Part shown: in pieces, positions 10,922 through 23,076 of the stretch
Layout: every line of letters begins with the position of its first letter
How positions within the stretch are numbered: position 1 is the stretch's first letter
Assembly (NCBI GenBank): GCA_028671895.1
Contig: CM053806.1
Coordinates: 18,549,001-18,613,000, forward strand
Direction of reading: 5' to 3'
DNA length: 64,000 nucleotides
From: Oenanthe sinensis
Lineage: Eukaryota; Streptophyta; Magnoliopsida; Apiales; Apiaceae
Program-made: the position numbers and the translations under genes
The notes under the pieces: model-generated
Seen by the model: the letters and a program-made list of their open reading frames with translations, nothing else
Told to the model about the DNA's origin: nothing
Database searches by the model: none

Positions 10922-11812
10922 TGTTGTGAAGGAATTTGACCAACACTCCCAGAACAATATCTTAAAGATAGCTTAAACCTCGGCTACAAAACAGGTTCAC
11001 AACCGAGCTTCCACAGTACATGAGAAGGTGAATTTGTATGGTATTCAGACTGAATTTGTCGGTGTCCCGATGAATTAGGGGTAGTGCAGCTCCGTGCAAG
11101 CTTCCCTAGATTACCGGAATATAGATCACACAAAAATTTAGAGTACCCTCGTCCTTACTCGAATGATTATCCCCGACAAATGGCCTCGTATCCCGTATTT
11201 ATACAGAATCAAGTCCGTACATAGTTCTTGGGCTGTGGGCTTATAATTCATAGAGAATAGCCACGTTTTAGGTTATTTATAGTGATCCAACCACTGATTT
11301 GTAGCTGATGAAGCTGATTGAGAGTCTGCCAGAAGCTTCCATGAAGAGTCCTTCTGCAGATCAACCTCTCCCAGGCGGCAGAATTGATGTAGAATGCGTA
11401 TCTGATCATATACATGAAATATATCTGATATAGAACTGTAACTAGGCTGTAATTATCACAATAGAAGTACGATAAATAATGAATAAGGTGCTCCTAAAGT
11501 ATAGGAGTTCATCCCTATCCTGTTAAGCTGACTGCGGTTTGATGTCTGAACCTCACACCTCGAACCTCTAGCCCTCGAAGCTCGGACACTTGAAGCTCGA
11601 ACCTCAATCGTAATGAATCCTGTTATTTCATGCTTCAGCACTAGTGAACCTCAACCCTAAATGAAACTCATTCAAGTTTTGTCCTCGTGCTTCAGGCATC
11701 TGCAGAACTTTCATAGTAGAACCTCCGGCTGTCATTGAACCTCCTTACACTAAGGTTCCAGATTAGTCTTTTAGAGGTCCAAATATATCCATGCTAAATT
11801 TGGGGCATAACA
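10922..11812 (-). repeat. 5' LTR of gypsy element A
   Basis: It pairs with 4577-5445 and ends CATAACA next to TAAAC. The GAACCT word is again clustered in its distal part (about 11540-11740). Confidence 0.88.
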
Positions 11813-12038
11813 TAAACATTAGATTTTGATGATAACACAATAACAACAAGCTGGTATCCTTATATAGCTTAACATGTTTTATCTTCTTAATAATAGCCTG
11901 TTATATTGTCTAGTATTTGTTGTGCATGATTTATAACATAACAGTAAGCTATTATGACAAAACAGATTGTCGATACAGTGTCCAACAAAAACACACCAAC
12001 TGTCCAGAATTTCAGGAATAGATTTATAAAACGATTAG

Positions 12039-13219
12039 TGAAAATGCACACCTAGAGGGGGTGAATAGGTGTTATGGCTAACAATGACCGATTTTAATTT
12101 TACCAACTTATTTAACCTGTCAGCTAACTAAGTTCAATTAACAAAAACTGTCAGCAAGTTACTATATGCAATGTAGTACAGAAAAAATAAATAACACTAG
12201 ATCTTTTAGCCATGTTCGACCCCTAATCCCCTATGCTCTACGTCTTGGTTCCCTACCAACTGGTAAGAGAGAATATTATTAATCAATGAATAACCGATTA
12301 CAAGATTACAATAATATTCCTCCATTCGTCCCTTGCAGTTGATTTTAGCTTGCTGAAACACATGTTCCCTGAACTAATCTGCCCTCTAAGCACTATACTA
12401 CCCTAGTACAGACTTCTTTAACCTCTAGTTCCCTTGAACCCTATTTCACAAACTCTATTACAATCAAACGATTATAAGTGAATAAAAGTTACAACTCAAA
12501 CTAAGAACTCTTCACGTATAGATATATGATATATAATACTAAAGCTCAAATAGATATAGATATGAAAGCTTTGAGTTGAAAATCATGTGTATAGATTTTA
12601 TAAATCGGTGTATTCTTCACTTGGTAAAGATAAAAGAATATACACACTAATATATATAACAAGTATATTCGAATTAGCTCAAATAATCTGCAACATTCTT
12701 TTGAAAAACAATGTTCAAATTAGTTTAGATAATTCTCATGGACCTGTTCAAAATCTACGAATATTGAGGATGAATAGAAGATAAAACATTTGAAATTTGA
12801 ACCTCAATAAAAGTTTGAAAAAAGACTGATAAGGATTTGTTAAAGAGATAAGCTTTAAGATAAGAAACAAATCCCTATAAAATAGGAAAATGTTTTGGCA
12901 TAGATAAAATAGATTTAAATAATATTTCTGAGCTCTAATAAAATATAAACATATAATTATATAAGATAAGTTCGAACAATTAAGATCCTAAAAGATCTCC
13001 TATTAAATCGAACTCCAGAAAACTGCACAAAACTGCTTCAAGTGCTAGCTTGCTAATATACTCTGTTTCCATGTTGTTAGCTTGCTAAGATCACATACTG
13101 ATATCATATATCAGTAAGCTAAGTCCTGCAACACAGAATTAGTATCAGCATGCTATTATATAGTTAATCGAGCTTATCAGCTTGCTAACAATGTGATCAT
13201 CAAAATCAAAAGGGTTTCA
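12039..13219 (-). repeat. 3' LTR of copia B
   Basis: It matches 19938-21068 over nearly its whole length. AGCTTGCT occurs near 12348, 13046, 13078 and 13181. The segment near 13100-13120 holds the inverted pair CTGATAT/ATATCAG. Confidence 0.92.
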
Positions 13220-13231
13220 ATCTCCCCTTTT
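13220..13231 (-). promoter_or_regulatory. Polypurine tract of copia B
   Basis: The plus strand reads ATCTCCCCTTTT directly inside the LTR, so the minus strand is AAAAGGGGAGAT followed by TGAAACCC. This is the expected plus-strand primer next to the 3' LTR. The same GGGAGAT end is found at the tracts of elements C and D. Confidence 0.8.
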
Positions 13232-13563
13232 GTGATGATTACACAACAATAATTTAGGAGAACAAGGCTCCCCCTAAATTCCTGCACCATGTAAACACAT
13301 ATGATAATATATAGAACCAAATAAATAGAGTATGCAAGATAAAAAATTAATATATAAAATTTAAGTCCAAATTATCCATAACATAAAACTTAAAACATGC
13401 ATACCAAGCATGTACCATCAAAACAACCAAGTACCAAATATTCAGAAGCAAACAAGTCTTAAGCATGCAAAATAAAACTTAAACCTCCAGAAAATATTTT
13501 AAAAACTATAAAATTCATCAAATTCTCCTAATATTCCCCCTTAATCATCTAAAAGAGTAGAGT

Positions 13564-15100
13564 TTAGGCATCCACAAGATCCTCTTCAGCATCCACAACT
13601 GCAATCTTGTCTTCAGGAGACTTAGGCTTGTCTTTTTCAGCTGGTTGAGCAAAAACTAGATCCACCATCCTCCTTGTTGCATCAACTAAACCTTGCAAAC
13701 CATCCAAATCTGCAGATACATCTTCATCAGACCCGGTAGTGTGACTAGACACAGTAGCAGGAGTCCTTGGACCAAATGCACATTCCCTCATAAATTTAAT
13801 TTCATCTAACACCTCATTCAGCTTCTAAATCACAATCACCTGATCAGCCTTAACTTTCTTCACAAACTCCACTATCTTAGAATCAATACCACTGGCAATT
13901 GTTGACTGAGCAACAGGTGAAGGAGTAGGAATCTCCAACTGCACCAAAGTGCCATCCTTTTCCACTTTCGAATGAGACTTCTGCAAACTTTTCCCATCCA
14001 ACAACTCTTTCACAGTATGCTTATCCACATCCGCAAGTTCAACTCCATACCAATCAAAAACTCTTGTTAATAACAGCTCATATGGTAAACCACAACCAGG
14101 ATTACCATCATACACATCCATCAAGTTCTTCAGTATTAACTCAGACAAATTAAACTTTCTTCCCAACAACAACATAGCAACAACCACAATGTCTTGACAA
14201 TTAAAATTAGACCTGCTTCCCAACCTAGGACAAATATTTACTATGCAAATCTTGAAAAGAAAATTAGCCATGAGAATCACAATAGATGTGGTTGGACAAC
14301 AAAACTCAAGTATATCATGCATACCCCTAATTGCATTCAGTTGATCAAACGTAGATAAATCATTTAAAATGTTGGGACACTTCTTGGTATACACAGACAA
14401 ATCAGATGTATTCTCAACTCTTAAAATACAATTAAGTATGGGAGCATTCAGGGTAATCTTTTTATCATGAACAAATGTGACATAGTTTCCAAATTGATCC
14501 GGAACCAGATTAGCATAAAATTCATGCACATAATCAGGATACACTTCTTTTGGCATATCAACTATGAAAGACTCAAACCCTAGATCAGAAAATAACTTAA
14601 CAGCACCATAAGTAACAAAAGCCTTACCAGAGAATAACCTTCCGATTTCCAATGTCGAGAGCATGAAATTGTTGTTCCAAATCCGCAGGCGCAAACTTGA
14701 ACCCTAGATTAAGTCTCTTTGATGGTTTCAGTTCACGATCTCCTGATCGATTTATTCCAGAAAACTCATCCCCATTGTCAGCATTGACCAAAACCTCATC
14801 TTCATCCACTAACCTTCGCTTGTTCTTGTTCTCTTTGGGAATAGAAGCTGAAGCTCGAGTACGATGAGTGTTCTTTATCTTAATATAGAGACCAATTGAA
14901 AGAACGAAGGAGACTAAGTATTTGTTTATCACCAAACGAAAAACCCTAGATCCAATTTTGGGTTTTGGATAATTGAGCTTGAACAACCGTGAGTGAAGTG
15001 CCTCTATAACTTCTCTTTTAAAATGTAAAAAGAGAGTATTTTGGGAATTATTAGAATAAAATGATTTTAAATTATCCCCAGCCCAAAATAAACTAAACAT
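13564..15100 (-). pseudogene. Accessory ORF of copia B, plant transposon-protein (PF20167-like) domain
   Basis: This is a post-pol ORF in three open pieces. The N-terminal piece (15100-14624) is basic and includes PKENKNKRR, a possible nuclear localisation signal. A frameshift near 14650 leads into the main domain (to 13825), and a stop follows before an acidic C-terminal piece rich in D, E and V. The core carries YPDYVHEFYANL, then VTFVHDKKITLNAPILNCIL, a pattern I associate with the 'putative plant transposon protein' family, and it continues as predicted helices. It lies between pol and the 3' LTR like the accessory ORFs of C and D. Its role is unknown; membrane segments typical of an envelope protein are not obvious. 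The true start is uncertain because the first 60 residues may be non-coding. Confidence 0.7.
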
Positions 15101-15402
15101 GATATATCAAATAAACAGATAAGCATATAAAATAAATCTAAGCAGATATGGCTTATCTATTTAAATACGGACCAAATAAAATTTAAAAAAATTAAAACTA
15201 GCAACTAGCATTTAACACACATAGAAATTCTAAAAGACGTGCACAACTAACAAGTAAGTGGAGTTTTACCAAACTCTAACAAACGGATACACATATCATA
15301 TATTGCATGTAACATAATTTAAATTTAGCAATTAAAAAATTACATTATTGTAAAACTAAGCAGAAATCTGAGATTATGAAAAACTTGGTGTCATCTTGCT
15401 GA

Positions 15403-18400
15403 CTAGATTTTATACATGCCAAGTTCTGTTCGAATGATAGAAAATATCTTTTCTGTCAATGACTTGGTATAGATATCAGTTAAATGATACTTTGTTGGAA
15501 CAAAAATTTAGCTTAATCTTCCCTTTTGCCACATTATCTCTCAAGAAATGATGTTTCACATCAATATGCTTTGTTCTTGAGTGATTGACAGGATTTTCTG
15601 AGATGTTGATAGCACTGGTATTGTCACAATATTTTGGAATCCTTTCACATTTAATTTCAAAATCCCTTAGTATTTGAATCATCCACAGCATTTGAGAGTA
15701 ATAGCTGCCAGCTGCCAAGTACTCCCCATCAGCTATTGATAAAGTAACAGAGTTTTATTTCTTGCATTGCCAAGTCACCAAACTATGGCCTAAAAATGCA
15801 CAAACACCACTTGTACTCTTTCGGTCAGTGTGACAACCTGCATAATCTATATCACTTTACCCAACAAGATCAAATGCATTTGTGATAGGATAAAATAAAG
15901 CCAAATTGGTAGTACCACTCAAATATTTAAATATTCTTTTAACAGCATTATAATGGGACTATTTAGGCTTGCATTGAAATATAGTACATACATAAATTGC
16001 ATACATTATATCAGGTCTAGAAGCAGTAAGATACAGTAAGCTACCAATCATACCTCTATACTTACGAATATCAACATCTACACCTTTTTCATTTGTTGTC
16101 AGCTTGTTATCTTGACTCATTGGTGTTGATTTCACCTTGACATTCTCAAATCAATCTCTTGAGTAGATTCTTGATGTATTTGGATTGATGCACAAAGACT
16201 CCATCTTTTATTTGTTTGACTTGAAGACCTAAAAAGTAATCGAGTTCACCCATCATGCTCATGTCAAACTCACTGTGCATACACTTGGAAAACCACTCAC
16301 ACATGGCATTATTAGTAGATCCAAATATAATATCATCCACATAAATTTGAACAACAAGTATATCCTTACCATCAAATTTAAGGAATAAATTTGGATCAAT
16401 TTTACCTCGAATAAAGCCATTCTTGAGTGGAAACTTACTTAGACGTTCATACCAAGATCTAGGAGCTTGCCTTAGTCCATAAAATGTCTTCTTCAGTTTG
16501 TAGACATGGTTTGGATACTTTTCATGCTCGAAGCCCAGAGGTTTCTTGACATGAACTTCATCTTTGAGATAGCCATTAAGAAATGCACTTTTGACATCCA
16601 TTTGATAAAGCTTGAATTTCTTGAAGCATGGAAATGAAAGCAGCATTCTTATTGACTCCAACCTTGCAACAGGTTCATAAGTCTGATCAAAATCAATCCT
16701 TTATTATTGGTTGTAGCCTAGTGCAACTTGTCTTGCCTTGTTCCTTGTAAATTTACCAAATTCATCAACTTTGTTTTTGAAGACCCATTTAGTACAAATG
16801 ACTGAGACATCTTTAGGCTTTTCCACAAGTTCTCACACATCACATCTTTTGAATTAATTCAGCTCATATTGCATAGCCATGATCAAATTCTCATCTTCTA
16901 AAGCATTTTGAACATTGTTGGGTTCCTCTTAAGCTATGAAAGCTGCAAAAGAACAGAAGTTTATTTTCCCTCTTCTAGTCTTAGCACCCTTAGAAGCATC
17001 ACCAATAATTTGTGTTGATGGATGATTCTTCATAGTTCTTGTAGCTTTGGGAAGAGAATGTTGGGATATCTCCTCATGAACAGCTCTAGCAGGAGTTGTT
17101 GTCCTTGCTATAAGAGTTTGTGATAGTTATTTAATGGTATCATCTATTGAGATTGAAGTGTCAGCTGACTGATTTGATGTTCCAACTTGTTGACTATCTG
17201 TATGTTGAATAGTAGATGTTGTAGCATCTTGCTCATTTGACTTGTCAGCTTGCTGACTACCTGATGTTGCAGTAGCTTTAATGCTTCCAGCAGTAGCTTT
17301 ATTGTTTTCATCATCATCACCAGCATCATCATCCTCATCTCTTGGCAGATCATTGTTAGGTTCATGAAAAATAACATCAATAGTCTCATCAACAATGTAT
17401 TTCTTTAAATTAAAGACTCTATATGCTCTACTAGTTAAAGAATAGCCAAGAAAAATTGCCTCATAAGATTTAGTATCGAATTTACCATCCTTGTCGATTT
17501 TCTTGAGGACAAAGCACTTTGAACCAAAGACCTTGAAGTAAATGATGTTAGGTCTTTTTTTCATCAACAGCTCATATGGAGTTTTCTCATGAATAGGCAT
17601 TTTCAACACTCTATTAAGAACAAAGCAGACTATGTTCACTACTTCTGCCCAAAAGCTCCTTGGCAGCTTGCTTTCTTGCAATAAATTTCTAGCAATTTCC
17701 TCCAAAGACTTGTTCTTTTTTTCCACTACTCTATTCTGTTATGGAGTTCTAGGTTCAGAGAATTCATGAGTGATGCCTATTTCTTCACAGTAAGTGACAA
17801 AATCTTTCTTGAATTCACCACCTCGATCACTTCTTATACCTACAAGTTTGGTGTCCAGCTTGTTCTCAAGTACCTTGATTAGCTTCTCAAATTCTTCAAA
17901 AGTAGAATCATTAGTATTAAGGAATAAAACCCAAGTAAAACGAGTATAATCATTAACAATAACAAAACCATATTGTTTACCTCCAATACTTTTATACGAT
18001 TCTAGACCAAATAAATCTAGATGCAATAATTCTAAGGGTTTTGTAGTAGATACAACCTTTTTGGCCTTGTGAGAACTTTGAATCTGTTTGCCTAACTTAC
18101 ATGCATCACATACTTGTGTCTTGACATACTTTAATTTGGGCAAACCTCTCACTAGCTTCTTGCTTGATAATCTGTTGAACAAGTCCATGTGAGCATGACC
18201 CAATCTTTATGCCAAATTGTTGGATCATTGTCAATAGCAGCTAAGCAGCAAGCTATTTCCTGCAATTCAAAGTCTAAAACATACACATTGCCTTCTCTTC
18301 TAGCAACTAGAGGAATCTGGTTAGTAGCCACATTAATAACACACTTATCTTTATCAAAAATAATCGAATGACCATCATCATGCAACTGACTTACACTAAG

Positions 18401-18628
18401 CAAATTATATTTTAAGCCCTTAACATAGTGAACATTATCAATAAAGGTTGTGTAATTACCTACTTTACCTTTACCCAAAATAGGAAGAGTCTTACTATCA
18501 CCAATTGTGACACCTCCACCTTTCTTGAATTTGAGATTAATAAATTGAGTTGTGTCTCCACACATATATCTTGTACATCCGCTATCAATGATCCATGCTT
18601 TCGATTTGATCTTAGCAGTAAGACATAT
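15403..18628 (-). pseudogene. pol of copia B: protease, integrase, RT, RNase H (broken)
   Basis: The sequence runs right to left. Protease has the active-site WIIDSGCTRYM near 18590. The GAG-pre-integrase region and zinc-binding part follow a frameshift near 18205. The integrase core has HLDLFG, NDYTRFTWV and RSDRGGEF. A TAA at 17736-17738 interrupts the PQQN motif. RT has [24 protein letters not shown] and the catalytic [11 protein letters not shown] near 16320-16350. RNase H has DRKSTSG, then KYCDNTSAI and KHIDVKHHFLRD, ending with DIYTKSLTEK and GMYKI. Further stops lie near 16690, 15960, 15860 and 15770. The set of domains is complete but cannot give an active polyprotein. Confidence 0.92.
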
Positions 18629-18650
18629 CTACAAAACAAATAAAAACAAC
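18629..18650 (-). promoter_or_regulatory. 3' splice-site-like sequence at gag-pol boundary of B
   Basis: On the minus strand a T-rich run (TTGTTTTTATTTG then TTTTGTAG) ends at 18629, right after the gag stop and just before the protease frame. It fits a plant splice acceptor. Similar AG-ending sequences sit at the same place in C and D. Confidence 0.4.
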
Positions 18651-18652
18651 AC

Positions 18653-19882
18653 TTAACCTTTTGATACCCATATTGGCTTGGGTCCTGATTGGTTAGTAGC
18701 AAGTATATAAAGAACATTTAATTATGATTTCTTGATCCACATTTGGACCATTTTAGGAGAGGAATTATGTGTTCTTTGTTTCCTGCCAAAACCATTTCGA
18801 CTAGTTGTTTGTTTGTTCCAATAAGCTAGCTTTCTGTGAACTTCTTTCTAGTAGACTCTGGTAGCTCACTGAGATTTGCAATGTTGAGCAAAATGACCTT
18901 TACCACCACATTTATTGCGGACATTCCAGGGCATAGCATACTTGTATGGCTTTCCTTGTCTGACTTCATACTTTAGTGCAGTAGCCCTCTTGTTGAAGTT
19001 CAAACCAACTCATTCTCTGTCCAAAGGTATCTTGATGTTTTTCATCATTGATTTGAGACCTTCTTCTCCTTGAACAAAAGTGCCCATGCCTTTCCTGAGC
19101 TTTATAACTTCATTCTCTAAGGAAATAATTATTTCTTCTTGCGGTGATGAAGTGGTAGCAGGTTGAGATGTACTGTCAACACGCTGAGATGATGTTTCAG
19201 CAGGATAAGATGTAGTTTCAGCAGGCTGAGATGATATCTTCTTGGCAGATTCTCTGAGTCTGAATGTTTTCAAACATGCATCTCTTGCCTCTATATCAGC
19301 CTTTAGATCAGAAATCTCATCAGCTAAAGCATTGTTCCTTTTCAGCATAATCTTGTTGAACCTTTCTAGATCTTCAATCTTCGATTCAAGCTCTTTAATT
19401 TTGACTTCATTTGTAGCTTGAACAGGTTCCTTGCTTTCAATTAGTGATTCCACCTTTGCCATCAAATTTTGAACCATTTGTCTAAAGTAAGCATTCTTCT
19501 CTGACAGATTGTTGTTTTATGTCCTTACTGAGTTATATTCCTCTAATGGAATACTACCTTGATCCTGCATGGTTAGTCCATCTAGAATAATATTATCAGA
19601 AGAAATATCAAGTCTAAATGAGTTTACCGCACTAGATTTAGTGTCCGAGTCTGAATCTTTGCTTTCTATAAGAAATTCTTATGTGTTTCCTCGTACCACA
19701 TCATCATCAATGCCAACCAATGCAAAATTTATCATATCTTTATTTGAGTCTTTTCTAGAAACAAATTCTTCATCGCTCCATGTCATTTGAATCTTCGTTT
19801 TTCTTTTATATTTTGGAGCAGCTTGCTGTTTGGACTTGAAACATATTTCCTCTGATTCTCTTCCTACATAAAAGTGTGCCAT
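18653..19882 (-). pseudogene. gag C-terminal remnant of copia B
   Basis: The open piece at 19882-19679 begins only about 40 bases from the primer site. It shows an acidic WSDEEF stretch normally found after the zinc knuckle, so the capsid (UBN2-like) part and first knuckle of gag are deleted. The piece at 19477-19010 is a long coiled coil (ESKIEDLERFNKIMLKRNN) followed by repeated Q/P/A/E/T/S. A second, degenerate knuckle (NKCGGKGHFAQHC) lies near 18890, with its first cysteine lost. The gag end reads GPKPIWVSKG then stop at 18653, matching the GPK..WV ends of C and D. Confidence 0.8.
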
Positions 19883-19923
19883 AGGATTTGTACCTTCCTG
19901 TTACATAAATATTAGTACACCAA

Positions 19924-19935
19924 GCTCCGATACCA
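19924..19935 (-). promoter_or_regulatory. tRNA-iMet-type primer binding site of copia B
   Basis: The plus strand GCTCCGATACCA is the complement of TGGTATCGGAGC, one mismatch from the usual TGGTATCAGAGC. It lies two bases from the right LTR, which identifies that LTR as 5'. Confidence 0.88.
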
Positions 19936-19937
19936 AA

Positions 19938-21068
19938 TGAAAATGCACACCTAGAGGGGGGATGAACATGTGTTATGACTAAAAATGATCGATTTTAATT
20001 TTATCAAGTTATTTAGCATGTCAACTAGCTAAGTTCAATTAACAAACACTGTCAGCTAGCTACTATATGCAATGCAGTATAGAAAAAATAAAAAACACCA
20101 AATCTTTTAGCCATGTTCGACCCCTAATCTCCTATGGTCTACGTCTGGGTCCTCTACCAACTGGTAAGAGAGAATATTATTAATCAATGAACAACTGATT
20201 ACAAGATTACAATAATATTCATCCATTCATCCCTTGCAGCTGATTCCAGCTTACTGAAACACATGTTCCCTGAACTAATATGCCCTCTAAGCACTATATT
20301 ACTCTAGTACAGCCTTCTCTAGCCTCTAGTTCCCTTGAACCCTGTTTCACAAGCCTAGCAATCCAGCCACAACCTGATAACAATCAAACAATTACAAGTG
20401 AATAAAAGTTATAACTCAAACTAAGAACTCTTCACGTATAGATATATGATATATAATACTAAAGCTCAAATAGATATAGATATGAAAGCTTTGAGTTGTA
20501 AATCGTGTGTATAGATTTTACAAATCAGTGTATTCTTCACTTGGTGAAGATAAAAGAATATACACACTAATATATATAACAAGTATATTCGAATTAGCTC
20601 AAATAATCTGCAACGTTCTTTTGAAAAATAACGTTCAAATTAGTTTAGATAATTCTCATAGATCTGTTCAAAATCTACTAATATTGAGGATGAATAAAAG
20701 ATAAAACGTTTGAAATTTGAACCTCAATATAAGTTTGAAAAAATACTGATAAGGATTTGTTAAAGAAATTAGCTTTAAGATAAGAAACAAATCCCTATAA
20801 AATAGAAAAATATTTTGGCATTGATAAAATAGATTTAAATAATATTTCTGAGCTAAGTTCAGAAAATTATTTTGCACAAAACTGCTTCCAATTCTAGCTT
20901 GCTGATATACTCTGTTTTCATGCTGTTAGCTTGCTTAGATCACATACTGATATGATATATCAGTAAGCTAAGTCCTGTAACACAGAATTAGTACCAGCAT
21001 GCTATTATATAGTTAATCAAGCTTATCATCTTGCTATCAATGTGATCATCAAAATTAAAAGGGTTTCA
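19938..21068 (-). repeat. 5' LTR of copia B
   Basis: It begins TGAAAATGCACACC and ends GGGTTTCA on the plus strand and pairs with 12039-13219. Substitutions and several small indels separate the two copies, so the insertion is older than element C. Confidence 0.92.
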
Positions 21069-22111
21069 ATTAGGACTTTTATTATATGAGTATATATCTA
21101 TACAATACATTTTTAATATATATTAAGCTCGGTATATATTTACAAACGTATTCCTACTGTTTAGGAAGTAGTTGAATCCGATTTAAACTCTATCTTTGAT
21201 CAACTTCTTATCTTTATCTTGCATCTTTATAGGAGTTGTTTTTTAAACGTTTTCTTTTATCTTTATCTCCTATAATCATGTATTAATTTGAATTGTATTG
21301 ATCTAGAATGTTATATCCTATCTTATATTCAAACTAGTATTTGGTATATCACGTATATATCTTGGGCTAAGCTTTTCATACGTTTTTAAGCAATACAACA
21401 ACTCACTCTACGATTTTGAAAAACTATATCATATTTTCTCTATAATATAAGCTTGAGATATATTGTATTCGTGCTGTATAGAGATTATACACCTTGATTT
21501 GTAATCAATTCCTCATACTTTGTATTGTTCGAATTATATTGTGAATAGTTGTGTTATTTCTACAAGACAAAGAGTTCGAGAAGCGAGGAATTCAAGAGTG
21601 AGACTCGAGGAATTCAAGTGTTCAAGAACATATTACAAGGGAGAAGATAACTGCAAGCTGAATCCATTTTGCTCAGGATTGCTAGGGATTACAGCAAGTC
21701 ACTTTCAGTGATTGGGTTAAAGGGAGATATATTATTATCTTGTAATTGGATTATATTTGATTAATAATATATTCTCTTACCAAGTTGGTATGGGACCAGG
21801 ACGTAGAACATTAGATATACGGGTCGAACATGACTAAACGTCTTGTATCTCCTTTACTTTACTGCATTTTACTGTTTTACTGCATTGCATTCATTATAGC
21901 TTGTTATCACACATTGACAGATTGAAAACAATAAGTCATTAGTCAAGGCACAACAGACTACTTGCATAACAGTCAGCTATTGTAGTTTGTAAACATTAAA
22001 ATTGGACATAGTCAACCTCATAACATCTATTCACCCATCTAGGTGCATTTACAATTATTCAATACCCTGATATATTGTGCTCCCTCCAAAACTACTCTAG
22101 AAATAATGCAC

Positions 22112-22356
22112 GGCTCCTTTCGTCCCAATTCAATGGTTTGTTTGACTTTTTACGGTCAATTTGATTAAATTTTGATAGAAAATTATACATTATTCTTTTA
22201 AAATTTTTAAAAATTAAAAATTATATTTTAAAGTAGATATAATATATTTTCTAATGATATAATATTTTATAATTATATCATATATATAATTTTTTATCAA
22301 AACTTAGTCAAATTGATAACTAAAATTCAGATACTTGAATTGGGACCGTAGGAGTA
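22112..22356. mobile_element. Stowaway-like MITE
   Basis: The ends are CTCCTTTCGTCCCAATTCAA and its near complement TTGAATTGGGACCGTAGGAG. Just outside lie CTCTAGAAATAATG and TATTATTTCCAGAAA, themselves inverted, which suggests the MITE sits inside another small palindromic element. Confidence 0.75.
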
Positions 22357-22809
22357 TTATTTCCAGAAATAAGGGCTTAGTACATACATACTTATTTTTT
22401 TTCGAAAATAAGGATTTATTACCGGAAGATAAGTGGAGCCAAACTGGGCCATTATTTCATAACAGCAAGTTGATTCTAGTGTAGTGTGTAGACTAGTAGT
22501 GTAGTAAAAGAAAATAATTAAAATCGGAGGCGTGGATATGAAAATTGTACCAACGGGACCATAATAAAATCATAATCTTGCAAAGAGACAAAGCTCTCAA
22601 TTGTTTCCAGTCAAAAGAGATCGACCATTTGCGTCATTATATTGGGTAGGGTATCCATAATTACACCACTAATCAACTGACACTTTATCCCAAGCAAATT
22701 TAGGAGCCTATAACTAACATGCATTGCTGACCAACTGCCAAATTTGTTGTCCATCTGTAAAAGTATATAAACTGGAATAACTATTTTTCTCTGAAAAATA
22801 AATAAATAA

Positions 22810-23076
22810 TATTCCCTCCATCCCATTTTAGATGACCCTTTTACAAAAAGAATGTATCTCAAATTTATTGACCCTCTCTTCTTTCAATATGTATTTATCA
22901 ACAACTTTTCAAAATTACCTTTTGTTATTTGTCATTACCAATGTAACATTATTCAAATACTATAGAAACGTAATATAATAAATGTGGGTAGATATGGAAA
23001 AACTTACAATCATTTAATAATTCTTAATATGTGTGAAATTTACAAAAGGGTCATCTAATTTGGGACGGAGGGAGTA
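22810..23076. mobile_element. Stowaway-like MITE
   Basis: The terminal inverted repeats are TTCCCTCCATCCCATTTTAGATGACCC and, at the right end, GGGTCATCTAA..GGGACGGAGGGAG, with TA at each border. The element is non-coding. Confidence 0.85.

Larger units (their letters stand above)
4577..11812 (-). mobile_element. Non-autonomous Ty3/gypsy-type LTR retrotransposon A (LARD-like, no pol)
   Basis: Two LTRs of about 870 and 891 bp bound the element, which is flanked by the exact duplication TAAAC at 4572-4576 and 11813-11817. A primer-site-like sequence and a gag remnant set the orientation as minus, so the right LTR is the 5' one. Internally, in transcription order, there are: leader, broken gag start, an array of 111-bp repeats, a short open stretch, and an antisense intron-containing gene. 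No protease, RT, RNase H or integrase is present, so it must have moved with enzymes from another element. The antisense accessory gene fits Tat-lineage gypsy elements, which are known to carry extra ORFs, sometimes antisense. The word GAACCT recurs across the whole element. Confidence 0.88.
12039..21068 (-). mobile_element. Ty1/copia retrotransposon B (SIRE/Maximus-like) with post-pol ORF
   Basis: Two LTRs of about 1.18 and 1.13 kb start TG and end CA. The duplication ATTAG flanks the element at 12034-12038 and 21069-21073. The primer site next to the right LTR and a purine tract next to the left LTR show that the element reads right to left. Order is gag remnant, protease, integrase, RT, RNase H, spacer, accessory ORF. 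The integrase-before-RT order defines Ty1/copia. The 5' part of gag is missing and every ORF is interrupted, so it is defective. It sits inside the outer solo LTR of a related family. Confidence 0.93.
4570..22053 (+). repeat. Outer solo LTR of SIRE-like copia family, split by two nested elements
   Basis: The LTR is in three pieces: 4570-4576 (TGTAAAC), 11818-12038 and 21074-22053, about 1.2 kb in total. It begins TG and ends CA (...GGTGCATTTACA). The 5-bp duplication ATTAT flanks it at 4565-4569 and 22054-22058. Its sequence matches the LTRs of copia element B, including the terminal AACA..TATTCACC..TAGGTG block, but in the opposite orientation. That makes it a solo LTR of the same or a sister family, left by LTR-LTR recombination. 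Gypsy element A then inserted 7 bases inside its start and element B about 230 bases in. Confidence 0.85.

Noticed and set aside
22611..22862. 83-codon minus-strand frame
   Set aside because: Its upstream part overlaps a Stowaway MITE terminus and it has no similarity or coding bias that I can see.
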